Source of the DNA: Agarophyton chilense
Taxonomy: Eukaryota; Rhodophyta; Florideophyceae; Gracilariales; Gracilariaceae
Reading direction: 5' to 3'
DNA: 64,000 bases
Assembly (NCBI GenBank): GCA_030374765.1
Contig: JARGXX010000071.1
Span: 558,001 to 622,000, forward strand
A program made the translations under genes and the position numbers. Shown here piece by piece: positions 1-9,032 of this stretch. The notes beneath the pieces were generated by a model that was not told the origin of the DNA, searched no databases, and worked only from the letters and a program-made list of their open reading frames with translations. How positions within the stretch are numbered: the stretch's first letter is position 1; each line of letters starts with the position of its first letter.

Positions 1-640
1 TATAAAACAAGGTTTCTGAGAAGAAAGGTTTTATTCGATGAACAATTGGTTTTTGGAAGGGACCTGTTCTTGAAACGCACTGTAACATGGGCTCAATGCC
101 ACTGCAGAACGAAAGAAAACGAACGAGTAGACGAATTAGCAAAATCCGGTATGTTAGCATCAATTGAAGAATAGGTTGAAGTAGAACGACGTCATGGACG
201 TGAAATCTGCTCTTAAAATCAAGCAAAACATTCGGAGGCAGATACCAGATGATGAACGAAACCAAGTTGACTCAAAAGATGCGCGTCTTTTGAAGGCTAC
301 TCTAGCCCAATTCTACACTGGGCACACTCCTGCCCTCCATCGGATTTCAAGCTGTATGGAGAAAATAAGATACGCTATGAGTGCGCGCTGGCAGGCAAGA
401 AAGAATGCGAACATGTGGTCATGCGCTGCCCGCTCACAAACGCCAGCCGTTGTGAAGCATTTCGTGATCAACGAGAAAACCGACGAAACTCATTTGGAGA
501 AATTACATTGGAAGTCCCAAAAAAAGATCTGGCCTTCTTAAGGAAAGAGAATTATCTGTAGCATAAATGTCTGCTGCGTCAGGAATTAGAACTCAACATC
601 CACAATAAAGAAGAAGAAGAAGAAGAAGAAAAGAAAATGC
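1..640 (+). mobile_element. 3' end of a LINE (non-LTR) retrotransposon, degenerate
   Basis: Seen in three frames. At 61-171 a frame reads TVTWAQCHCRTKENERVDEL, the end of an RNase H domain (His, then N-x3-D). A stop at 172 breaks it. At about 280-345 another frame gives RLLKATLAQFYTGHTPAL, the conserved stretch after RNase H in LINE polyproteins. From about 410 a third frame gives EHVVMRCPLTNASRCEAF, the C-terminal Cys/His cluster, ending at a stop near 559. The sequence then ends in AATAAAG followed by a (GAA)n tail, the usual 3' terminus of RNase H-bearing LINEs. The 5' part lies outside the window or is lost. It is non-functional here because at least two frameshifts and one stop are needed to read it. 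The family-level call is firm; the clade is not determined. Confidence 0.75.
607..636 (+). repeat. (GAA)n simple-repeat tail of the LINE
   Basis: A run of AAG/GAA triplets directly follows the LINE C-terminal region. LINEs commonly end in such short tandem tails instead of poly(A), so this marks the 3' insertion end. Confidence 0.75.
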
Positions 641-2171
641 GCGACTGGGGGGCTTTCTAAGGTTTGGATCAAGTACCTTTGTCTTGAGCATAAGCAGGAC
701 TGATCCCTCATATTGGCATGAAACTGCACGGAAAACTGTCTGTGTTGCGGGCTGGCGCTTCATTTTGGTATGCCCCCCCGTTGGATTCAGAGAACAATGT
801 TTCACAATCGTAACATGCAGCAGATGAAGCGGGGCAGAGACCCCAGACGGGGCCCCAGTGTGCTCCTGAAAACAATGGCCAACCCAGTTGAACACAAACA
901 GCTAGTTTCTTCTCTTTACTATGAGCGCTACGTTCTAACTCCCTGTACAACAGCGGGCTATCGCACATATACTTCGCTTTAGACTTGCTGGCGGGGGCCA
1001 AACTCTTTTGTAGTTCTCCCAAGACAAGCTCCCCAAGCGACTTTTTGGTTGTTCCCTCGTTGGTCACCAAGGGTTTCACGACGGCTCAAGTTTGTCTGCA
1101 GACAGCGTAAGGCGACATGATGACGGTCTTTCTTAACCAACAGCGCACCATCGCAGTGAAAGATGTTGTCATTCATGTGGCATGTAGATCTTTTCCCCGG
1201 ATGCAGCAAACGGGTGTGACCTGCAACGCAACCAGCTTGCACTTGGTGCGAAGTTTCCCCGCACGTGCGCCGATGTTGGCCTTGCTCCTGGCCACAAAGG
1301 TGTCCCTTGCACAACCTGCGTGAGTTGGGACAAGCGCTGCATCGAAAATCCTGACTCGGTGAGATCGTGATGACCGAGGCTCATGAGGACATGGAGTTGC
1401 ATAAGCCCTGAGACCAGGCTGGAGCCGACTGTCGCGAAAGCAGTGCGATGGCCGTGGGAAAGGTAGGCATACGTTCATTGATAAAGGCCTGCGAAACACT
1501 GCGCAGCTGGATACATACCGCATCGTCTTCAGTTCACCAGCTTTCTTCCCATCTTCACATTGAGTCACAGAAAAACAGCTCGGCTACAAATAGAATGAGG
1601 ACGTGGCTAAACTCAATCACGACGCACGGATGGAAGAATAAGATACTCTTTTCGTGCACACGCCGTACAACCGTACAACGTCTACAAGCGTGAAGTGAAG
1701 ATAAGCTCCATCACGGGGCACAGGCAAGAGCACATGGATCCATAAGCTATTGATATCATCTACATGACAGAGTTACAATAAACTCTCGCATCGCCTAAGG
1801 GACAAGAATCTAAGTAGTAAAAGGCACATCATCAATCCAGTACAGAGCCTTTCGTCCTTGATGGACCGGGGGGGGATTAGATGTGCGTAGGTACATAAAA
1901 ACCAACGACTGAGACCGATCTCAAGAAAACGGTATGTGCAACACCAACACACATATTACGTTTCAAGACACCACGGGACCAAAGCGAGAAGATACTAAAG
2001 TCAAGCCGAAAGAGCAAGACAAACCAAGTGACTGGGGAGACAAGAGCAAAAGGCAAGCACGCGACAACAACTTCGAAAAAGCACGGAAAGTTTGTCAGTT
2101 GCCGTCTGGATGCGAGACACACGAGTGGGCCTGGCAAGCGCGTTTGAGCAAGCAACAGAAGGCGCATTCGT
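641..2171. other. Spacer with no recognisable gene
   Basis: Only short overlapping reading frames on both strands, none with a recognisable domain. The right end should hold the 3' UTR of the minus-strand gene whose stop is at 2172. No repeats were noticed apart from a short G run near 1868-1875. Confidence 0.5.
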
Positions 2172-4463
2172 TTAGAACGGGATGCCATCCACACTCATAC
2201 TCCTCAGATGTGAAGTGGTGGGGTGTGCAGTTTTCTTGGGCTTGCCTTGCTCGCACTCATGGACTATAATTTCGCCGTCATCGTCCTCGCTGTCGGCGTG
2301 TGGCGGGGTGTCAAGTTGAGGCTCGTTGAGCGGAGGGGTGGACGCCACGGTAGGCTCATCGTCCGGGACAGGCTCGTCCGAGTCGTCGCCGTACTGCAGG
2401 GTCCTGCCCTCATAGATTTTGGTGGTGTCGGTGGAAGCGTCGGAGTCATCGTTGTCAAAAGGCTTTGCGTTATTCGGGGCCGGAGTGCCGGGTTGTTTGG
2501 GCGACTGCGCGTCGCTCTCGTCGTCATAGTCGTCAAAATGGGCGTTGAGGTGCAGCAGGGCATCGGGCGAGCTCTTCATGCGGGCGTGACGCGGCTTGCG
2601 GCGGGCGTTGGGGGAGCGTTGCTGCTTTGGGGGCTCCTCAAAGCGCAAGATGCGCTTGCCAGGGGCGACGTTGCTGTCGACGGTGGCCAAGACACGCTTG
2701 GTGGGGGTGTGGGCTGCATACTCGACGACGTTGTCGACGTGGGAAAAGGCGTCATCAACGGCGCGTTCAAACTGAAGCACAAGCGACTCGGCGGGGCGCA
2801 TGTGAGCGGCGAGGGCGACGAGGGCGCGCACGGCAGTTCGCACGGCGCGCACAAGCACGGCGGCGTGCAGGGCCCAGTCAAAGGCGCGCTGCTGGGCGGA
2901 AAGCAAGGCGGCAGCGGCGGAGGCGGCGTTGACGGTCTGGTGGGCCTTGGCGGACAGGGACTTGGGCGGGGTGTCAAACAGGGAAACGTCGTCCAAACAG
3001 GAGTGAATGCGCTGTTGCAGGGCGTGGAAGCGGTTGAGAAAGGCGTTGGACTCGCGCTGAACGGAGGAGAAGACGCGGTTGGAAAACGAAAGAAGCAGGT
3101 TGTTCCACTGCAGACGGGAGGTGCGGGCGGCCACGTCGGCGGAGAGGACGCGGGCCAGATGGGCGCGCAGCGGGGAGAACAGGGGCTGGTGGGAGAGCAG
3201 GCGATCGATATCGGCGGCGTAGCGTGAGATCAAGAGGGTGCGATGCAGTTGGATGTGGGCCAGGGCCAGGCCGTGGCGCAGGTGGCTGGCGGACTTGGCC
3301 AGGGCCTGGGCGGGGAGCAGGCCGGAAGGTAGGGCGGCATCATGGGCGGGGAGCGGGGGGTGGGCCGGGAGGACGGAGGAGAAGGCGTCGGCGGCGAGGC
3401 GGAGGTCGGCGAGCATTGTGAGAAGCTGCGAAAGGTGGTGGCGCTGCGGCAGGGTGGGGTCGGCGGCGTAGCAGGAGCGGGTGGTGGCGGCCAGGGGCTC
3501 TGCGAGGGAGTCGGGGGCGTAGAGGACGAGGTGGAAGAGGGCGGTCTGCTGGGCAAGCAGGGTGGGGTGGTTGGCGGAGAGGATGGGGTCGCTGAGGGCG
3601 ACGGCGCAGAGGGCGCGCGAGGCGTGGAGGGCCTGGGAGAAGGCGAGGGCGGCGGGGGGATCGGCCGGGTTGGATAGGGCGTTGTTCCACGAGGTGAGCA
3701 TGAGCGAGAGCGAGACGAAGTTGTCATCGGCGGCAAGCGCCTTGTCGGCGGCGAGGGCGACGTCGTGCTTGGTAGGGGCGGGGGGCGCGGGCGGCAGCGA
3801 GGTAGAAGGAGGCGGTGTAGGGGAGCGGCGACGCGGCGGGCGTCGAGAGCGCGACGAGATGGCAGAGGCGTTGGACGAAGAAAGAGCGGCAGCAGCGTCG
3901 TGGGCCGCACGCGAGTGCGAGTGGGCGTGGGCGTGGGCGTGGGCGTGGGCGTGGGCGTGGGCGTGGGCATGAGAATGAGAGTGCGAGTGCGAGAGCGCGG
4001 GGCGCGAGGAAGACGGTGGGGGGGGTGGCGGCGGCGGAGGGGCCGGCCATGCGTAGAACGGAAAGGGGGACGAGGCCCACGTGGGGTGCAGCGGGTACAT
4101 GTGGGGGGGAGCGTGTAGGTAGGCGGCGGCGAACGGCATGCTGAACGGGTAGGGCGACGCGTAGAACGGCGGCATTGCGTGCGGTGTGGCGTGCGGCGGC
4201 GACGGAGGCGGGGGCTGCGGGGGCTGCGGGGGCTGCGGGGGCTGCGGAGGTAGCGGCGGTAGCCGCGCGCCCGACTGCGACGGGGGCGGCGGTGGCGGTG
4301 GCGGTGGCGAGGGTGACGGCGACGGCGACGAGGACGAGGACGACGAGGGCGGCTGCGGCTGCGATTGCGATTGCGGTTGCGGTTGCGGTTGCGGCTGCGA
4401 CGGGGGCGGCGGCGGCGGTTGCGACGGGGGCGGCTGCGGCGGCTGCGACGCGGAGGCGGTCAT
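2172..4463 (-). CDS. Unrecognised 763-aa protein with Pro/Ser/His-rich N-terminus and acidic C-terminus
   Basis: A single open frame. I start it at the ATG at 4463 (MTASASQPP); the frame is open up to 4679, but only from a GTG, and that extra stretch is Arg/Val-rich. Residues 1 to about 230 are low complexity: Pro, Gln-Pro and Ser runs and an alternating His-Ala/His-Ser tract encoded by a GTGGGC hexamer repeat near 3923-3970. About 230-540 is predicted helical and Leu/Ala-rich. After it come TPTKR-type basic/Thr-Pro sites and an acidic Asp/Glu/Ser tail ending SVDGIPF. I do not recognise a family. The Thr-Pro and acidic patches would suit a phosphorylated nuclear or cytoskeletal protein (inference only). 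It is divergent from the BAR-like gene at 5132. Confidence 0.7.
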   Translation of the reverse strand: MTASASQPPQPPPSQPPPPPPSQPQPQPQPQSQSQPQPPSSSSSSSPSPSPSPPPPPPPPPSQSGARLPPLPPQPPQPPQPPQPPPPSPPHATPHAMPPFYASPYPFSMPFAAAYLHAPPHMYPLHPTWASSPFPFYAWPAPPPPPPPPPSSSRPALSHSHSHSHAHAHAHAHAHAHAHAHSHSRAAHDAAAALSSSNASAISSRSRRPPRRRSPTPPPSTSLPPAPPAPTKHDVALAADKALAADDNFVSLSLMLTSWNNALSNPADPPAALAFSQALHASRALCAVALSDPILSANHPTLLAQQTALFHLVLYAPDSLAEPLAATTRSCYAADPTLPQRHHLSQLLTMLADLRLAADAFSSVLPAHPPLPAHDAALPSGLLPAQALAKSASHLRHGLALAHIQLHRTLLISRYAADIDRLLSHQPLFSPLRAHLARVLSADVAARTSRLQWNNLLLSFSNRVFSSVQRESNAFLNRFHALQQRIHSCLDDVSLFDTPPKSLSAKAHQTVNAASAAAALLSAQQRAFDWALHAAVLVRAVRTAVRALVALAAHMRPAESLVLQFERAVDDAFSHVDNVVEYAAHTPTKRVLATVDSNVAPGKRILRFEEPPKQQRSPNARRKPRHARMKSSPDALLHLNAHFDDYDDESDAQSPKQPGTPAPNNAKPFDNDDSDASTDTTKIYEGRTLQYGDDSDEPVPDDEPTVASTPPLNEPQLDTPPHADSEDDDGEIIVHECEQGKPKKTAHPTTSHLRSMSVDGIPF

Positions 4464-5131
4464 GGCGAGGAAGAAGCGGGGCGGAAGCAGGCGACGGCAG
4501 AAGCAGACGCACGAAAGCGGCGGGGCAGAGACGACGGCGACGGCGACGGCGACGGCGACAAGCGTGAATGGAGAAGACGCGCGCGCTCGCGCTCGCGCGG
4601 TGTAAGGCGTGCGTCTGCGGCCTAAGATGAGCGCGACGGGGGGGGGGGGGGGAAGCTGCGTCGCGGCGGGCGTGGCCACGCGTGCACGTGGGGGGCGTGT
4701 AAGGCGGAGGAAAGCGCGTGTGGTGCTACCGAAGGTAACTTACCGTGGTGGATACACACACACACACACACGCGCACACATTCGCACTGTAATGTGCGGC
4801 GTTACGCGCGACGCGCGACGCGCGCCGAGGTGAGGAGCGCGGGGAGGGCGAGTGGCTGCGGCTGCGGTGAACAGTACAAGTTGGGGGGGAGAGCGACGGG
4901 TCGGGTGCAAATGAAACCCGCCATGGCGTGGCAGCGCGTCACTGGCGCGCGCGCGCTCGCGAAGGCGCGCATAAGACGCCGCCGCCGCCGCAGCAGCATC
5001 AGCAGCAGCAGCAGTAGCAGCAGCAGCAGAAGTGGTGCTCGTCTTCGTGCTCGTCTTCGTGCTCGTCTTCGTGCTCGTGCTCGTGCTCGCGCTCGCGCTC
5101 GCCATCGCGCCCGACCTGCCGCCGCCGCGCC
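4464..5131. promoter_or_regulatory. Divergent intergenic region, simple-repeat rich
   Basis: Separates the minus-strand gene starting at 4463 from the plus-strand gene starting at 5132, so it should hold both promoters. It has a G run at 4638-4651, an (AC)n tract near 4755-4773, CAG/AGC triplets at about 4990-5030, and a 12-bp tandem GTGCTCGTCTTC repeat at about 5037-5075. No clear TATA box was found. Confidence 0.45.
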
Positions 5132-6208
5132 ATGTGGCACGCAGCCAAGAAGCGTGCGTTCCGAGTGCAAGCCACGCGCGACGCGTCGCTAGCACGCAGC
5201 AGCGAAAGCGAGCATCTTCGCCACCAGCTGCACCACATCGGCGCGCAGCTACGCCAACTACAGCGCATGACGCGCGCAAGCTCTGCGCTCTGGCTGCGCG
5301 TTGTACACAACCAACGCGACTTTTCCTGGCGTGTGCACGAGTCATATCCAAACAGGGATGGATTGTGGGCGTTGTGCGCCACATTACGCGCGGACACCAC
5401 GCAATTGGGCGCACAGTTTGCGCGCCAAAGCACGCGTCATAGCGAGATGTTGACGCACGTACGCGCGCAACTGGGTGAATATGTGCGATTGATTGGTGGA
5501 GTGGAGAGCAAGTACGGCCGGGTTGATGCGGCACACGCAGAGATGTTACGGTATCGACGCAAGGTGGACGCGTTATTGACGGCGACACCGCGACGTGGGG
5601 TGCTGACGATGCGCGTGGGTGGTGGTGGTGCAACGCGCGACGAAGCACAACACGAGGAACAACAGGAACGACGCAAGCAACGTAACTTGGACAAGTTACA
5701 ACACGCAGAGGCGCAGCACCAGCGATTAGTGGACGACGTGCTGCCACAGCAACGACGTCTGTTCGGAGTGCACGCCACGCTGTTTCACGCGGCGCTGGTG
5801 GCGTTCTGGGCGTGTAACGCGTCGTGTATGGACGCGTTGGTACGTAGTTTGCGACCGGCAAGACGCTTTGCAGAGGCGGAGGTGGGTGGCGTGCGGCTGT
5901 TGGACGTCAAGGCGCTTGTGGACGGCGCGGATGGCACGACGGCTGTTTCGGTGCATGCGGGCATTTCGCAGTTTGCGTCTGACGGTGATGGGCGGCGCTT
6001 TGACGTGGCGTGTCACTCGTCGCGCTCATCGTCGTCGTCGTCGTCGTCGTCGTCGTGTTCGGCGACGGCGGCGGTGGTGCAGGTGCACGAGGTGCACGAG
6101 GTGCACCACGTGATGTCCGGCGCAGCCAAAGACAAGGCGAGCGGCAGCGACGCAGACGTGTCGCCGACGGGCGTGCAGCAGCTGGGCGCGACCACGGGCC
6201 CATTTTAG
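5132..6208 (+). CDS. BAR-domain-like protein (358 aa)
   Basis: The start is the ATG at 5132, and the frame is intronless. Residues from about 25 to 255 form long amphipathic helices with the spacing of a BAR/amphiphysin fold: an early YPNRDGLWALCATL helix, then EYVRLIGGVESKYGRVDAAH, a basic stretch, and DDVLPQQRRLFGVHATLFHA, which resembles the conserved L-P-x3-R-x3-F segment of BAR helix 3. BAR proteins dimerise and bend membranes in endocytosis or trafficking (family knowledge). The C-terminal 100 residues are low complexity, with a poly-Ser run encoded by TCG repeats at about 6027-6056 and repeated VHEVHEVHHV. No SH3 domain is visible. The 3' end is convergent with the hotdog gene, 20 bp away. 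The assignment rests on pattern and helix layout only. Confidence 0.55.
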   Translation: MWHAAKKRAFRVQATRDASLARSSESEHLRHQLHHIGAQLRQLQRMTRASSALWLRVVHNQRDFSWRVHESYPNRDGLWALCATLRADTTQLGAQFARQSTRHSEMLTHVRAQLGEYVRLIGGVESKYGRVDAAHAEMLRYRRKVDALLTATPRRGVLTMRVGGGGATRDEAQHEEQQERRKQRNLDKLQHAEAQHQRLVDDVLPQQRRLFGVHATLFHAALVAFWACNASCMDALVRSLRPARRFAEAEVGGVRLLDVKALVDGADGTTAVSVHAGISQFASDGDGRRFDVACHSSRSSSSSSSSSSCSATAAVVQVHEVHEVHHVMSGAAKDKASGSDADVSPTGVQQLGATTGPF

Positions 6209-6228
6209 ATAGAGTATTAGAGTAGCAG

Positions 6229-6737
6229 CTAGCTAGCTGTAGTGTTCTCAAGAGAGCACGGGCGTAGAAAAGAAAACACAAGCTCTGCGTGGCACACTTT
6301 GAGGTGACTCGCGTACGCAACGACGCGCACAGTGCCAAAGTGTTGACGCGCTCTGCGCAACGCAACGTGCAATCGTAGCGGACGCGCAGGCAACGGTGCC
6401 ATGTGGTGCGTATTCCACACGACGCGGCGCGCGGCGGCGAAGGCGGGCAGTGTGCGATGGCGGTACAGCGGCATCTACGGGTGTGGTTAGGGGGGGGGGT
6501 TGGGGGGGGACGATGAAAGAAAAAGCTTACCTGTCGAAGGAGAACTGCGGCGGCTTGCGCAAGCGCCTCGAGCAGATGGTATTGGTCGGGGGCGGACTGT
6601 AGCGTACGTGCGACGAGGGAGTGGGCGACGCGGTTGCGCGACACGCTGGCCAGCAACACACACGGCTCGCGGTGCGGCAGCAACGCGCGCACGGCAGCGT
6701 AATCCAGGGCGCGTCGACCCACGGCCGAAATCGTCAT
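6229..6737 (-). CDS. Hotdog-fold protein resembling FabZ/ApeP 3-hydroxyacyl-ACP dehydratase, one intron
   Basis: Exon 1 is 6737-6531 and exon 2 is 6474-6229, about 150 residues in all. The 56-bp intron (6530-6475) starts GTAAGC, has a CTAAC branch-like site and ends at CCGTAG; both exons join in phase. Exon 1 carries VRALLPHREPCVLLASVSRN, matching the LLPHR-P-x-LL signature of FabZ/ApeP proteins, then LLEALAQAAAVLL, matching the helix with the active-site Glu in EAxAQ. Exon 2 ends in VCHAELVFSF, matching the final strand (A-E-x-x-F). FabZ dehydrates 3-hydroxyacyl-ACP in type II fatty acid synthesis. The usual HFPG-x-P-x-MPG segment with the catalytic His is missing or shortened, so activity is doubtful. 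The N-terminus is short and shows no clear transit peptide. Confidence 0.6.
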
Positions 6738-7344
6738 TAGCACGACGACGATGGGGCGGCGGGGCGACGGGGCGACGGCGACGATGACGATGACGAAGAC
6801 GAAGGAGGGACTGCAAGCAAACAAAGTGGGCGCTGCGCGCACTGTATGCGCCAGCAGTGCGGCCGTCACAACAGTGGCACGCACGTCATGACAGAGACGT
6901 GCCATACGCGGCACGTGCCACGTGTGTGCGCGCTTGGGCGCTTGGGCGCTTGGGCGCTTGCGCGCTTGCGCAAGCGCGCACAAACGTGTATTTACAGTGC
7001 CAGCGGCGCGGCGCGGCACGTGTGAAGCGTGACGAGTGCGAAAAAAGACTCGTTGAAGCGTGCCGCACGTTGCGCAAGCGCCGCCGCCAAAGTTCTTTTC
7101 CATTGGCGCGTGTGATGTTTTTGCGCGCGCGCGCGTAAAACGTGCGCGTGCGCGCACCACCCCAAATCGCCGTCTGCGTGCTGCGCTTCGCGGCCGGGCG
7201 GCCGCGTGTGCGCGGCCGCGTGCTTGCTTGGGCTGCACGGTGCGCGTGCCAACTGAGAGAGAGAGAGAGACCGAGACAGAGACTGAGAGACAGAGACAGA
7301 GACACACGGAGGCAGAGAAACAGTTCGTGCCCACCCTCTTCGTC
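6738..7344. promoter_or_regulatory. Bidirectional promoter region with G-boxes and a 22-bp palindrome
   Basis: Lies between the minus-strand hotdog gene and the plus-strand zinc-finger gene. It contains three CACGTG cores (6912-6917, 6919-6924, 7017-7022), direct repeats of GCGCTTGG at about 6929-6959 and a perfect palindrome at 6959-6980. A GA-rich tract at 7255-7310 probably lies in the 5' leader of the zinc-finger gene. CACGTG is a bZIP/bHLH-type site in many eukaryotes; regulation here is inferred. Confidence 0.45.
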
Positions 7345-8530
7345 ATGCCGGGCACCTCGGACGATGACATCTTCAAGAGGATGTTCGCCAGCTTCGTGGC
7401 GCGCAAGACGCGCGCCACGCAGCCCCCCTCGCACCACCACCCTCGTCACCCTCATCACCCTCACCACCCTCACCACCCTCACCACCCTCACCACCCTCAC
7501 CACCCGCACCACCCGCCGCGCCACGCCGCACCCGCCGCCGCCGCCGCCGCCGCGTCCAACCGCCCGCCGCTGCCGCCACCGCTGCCGCCGCCGCCGTCGC
7601 ACCCGCTACATCTCTCCGCTGCCGCCGCCCCGCGTCTCTCCAAGCTAGCCGACACGGCGCTCGCACGTCGCTTCGCGTCTCCCGCCCCGCCGCCGCCGCC
7701 GCCGCCGCCGCCACCGCCGCCGCCGCCTCGGTCGTCTGCGCTGTTGCGCCGCGCGTCGCCGCCGCCGCCGCCGCCGCACGCGGCGCCACTGCCGCCGCTG
7801 CCGCGCGCGTCGCACTCGCGCGCCGCGCCGTTTCCCTCGCTGTTCGCGCTGCGCGCGCCGCGTCTCCCGCTGCCGTCGCCGTCGCCGCTACTCTCGTCGC
7901 CGTCGCCGTCGCCATCCCCGGCGGCGGCGTTGCGACATGCGCAGCGCATGTCGGTGCCACAGCTGCCGACGGCTTCATCGGGGACACCAGCCGCAATTCC
8001 GCGTCGCTCCAGCGCCAGTGCAACGCCACAGACGCGTCCGCGATCGTCGCGCGGTTCGCGCGGTTCGCGCGGCTCGCGCAACGGCGGCGGCTCCAAGGGT
8101 TCGAAAGGTTCCAAGAACAGCGACAAGCCGCTGTCGGCCTCCACGGAGGATGCACCGCCGCGCAAGCGCACGCGCGTCCACGCCGCCTCACTACAGCGCT
8201 CTCACAGCGCCCATGCCTCGCTACAACAACACAACAACAACAACAACAACAATGGAAACAACAACAACAACAATGGAAACAACAACGGCGACGGGGGGAC
8301 GCCGTCAAAGAGCGCGACAAGAGGCGCAAAGAGCTTTCCGTGCGACAAGTGCGCCGCTACATTCGCGCAAAAGGGACAGCTCTCGCGACACATTCGACGC
8401 GTTCACGAGAAGCTTCGCCCACACGCGTGCGAGCATTGCGGACGTCTATTCGGCGCGCGCAGCGATCGAACGCGACACGTGACGGTAAGTGACAAAGAAA
8501 GAGAGAGAAAGAAAGAGAGAGAAAGAGAGC

Positions 8531-8568
<38 letters not shown>

Positions 8569-8941
8569 AAGAGACAAACACTAACCAAACCACGCGAGCG
8601 GAGCGAAGATTGTACACAAAAAGGTGCGTCAGTTCCCGTGCAACCGGTGCGGCTTTCAGTTTCAGGCCAAGACGCATCTGGAGGCGCACGTGCGTACCGT
8701 GCACGACGGCGCACGTCCGTTCCGCTGCGCTCAGTGCGGCTTCTCGTTCGGGCTGCGCTCCAACCTGCTCACGCACGAGCGCGCCGTGCACTTTCGCGAG
8801 GCCAAGTGGAACTGCGCCGTGTGCCACACCGCCTTCAACCGCAAGCACGACATGTTTCGCCACATGAAGCTCATGCACGACGTCGACGCCGCCGCCCCCA
8901 CCCCCCCCACCACCACCGCCCGTAAGCGCGGCACCGCATAG
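7345..8941 (+). CDS. C2H2 zinc-finger protein with five fingers, one intron (490 aa)
   Basis: Exon 1 is 7345-8484 and exon 2 is 8609-8941. The start is the ATG of MPGTSDDDIFKRMF; the open frame reaches further upstream, but that stretch is GA-rich leader. The 124-bp intron begins GTAAGT, is made largely of GAGA repeats, has CTAAC at 8581 and ends at GCGAAG. This acceptor rebuilds finger 2 with an H-x4-H pair (HVTIVH) identical in spacing to the others. Residues 1-330 are low complexity (PHH repeats, poly-Pro, poly-Ala, poly-Asn) with a basic cluster, PPRKRTR, that could be an NLS. The five C-x2-C-x12-H-x4-H fingers follow (FPCDKC, HACEHC, FPCNRC, FRCAQC, WNCAVC). It is a likely DNA-binding transcription regulator; its target is unknown. 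Its stop lies 91 bp from the convergent TRA1 stop. Confidence 0.85.
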
Positions 8942-9032
8942 CTCTCCCCTCCCCCTCCCCCCTCCCCCTCCCCCTCCCCCTCCCCTTCCTTCTTACTACT
9001 CTACTACTTGTCCTTCCCCCTCCTTCCTCGCT
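8942..9032. repeat. CCCCCT-rich pyrimidine spacer between convergent genes
   Basis: A nearly pure C/T tract built of CCCCCT units, sitting between the stop of the zinc-finger gene and the stop of TRA1. Both 3' UTRs must lie in or across it. Confidence 0.7.

Noticed and set aside
2223-3227. A 334-codon plus-strand frame opposite the minus-strand 763-aa gene
   Set aside because: It is the complement of a GC-rich gene; Gly/Val/Arg-rich composition without domain content marks it as a shadow.
3920-3972. Short regular repeats as a CRISPR array
   Set aside because: GTGGGC units are contiguous with no spacers and encode a His-Ala tract.
4464-4679. 72-codon extension of the Pro-rich protein
   Set aside because: It starts only at a GTG and is Arg/Val-rich translated leader; the first ATG is at 4463.
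7060-7344. N-terminal extension of the zinc-finger frame
   Set aside because: It consists of GA-repeat leader with Arg/Glu runs; the first sensible start is MPGTSDDD at 7345.
5907-7418. A 503-codon minus-strand frame
   Set aside because: Only its middle (6531-6737) is meaningful, as exon 1 of the hotdog gene. The rest reads through the intron, the promoter region and the complement of the BAR and zinc-finger genes.
7440-7510. CACCCTCAC repeats as regulatory sites
   Set aside because: They are inside the coding frame and encode the PHH repeat of the zinc-finger protein.
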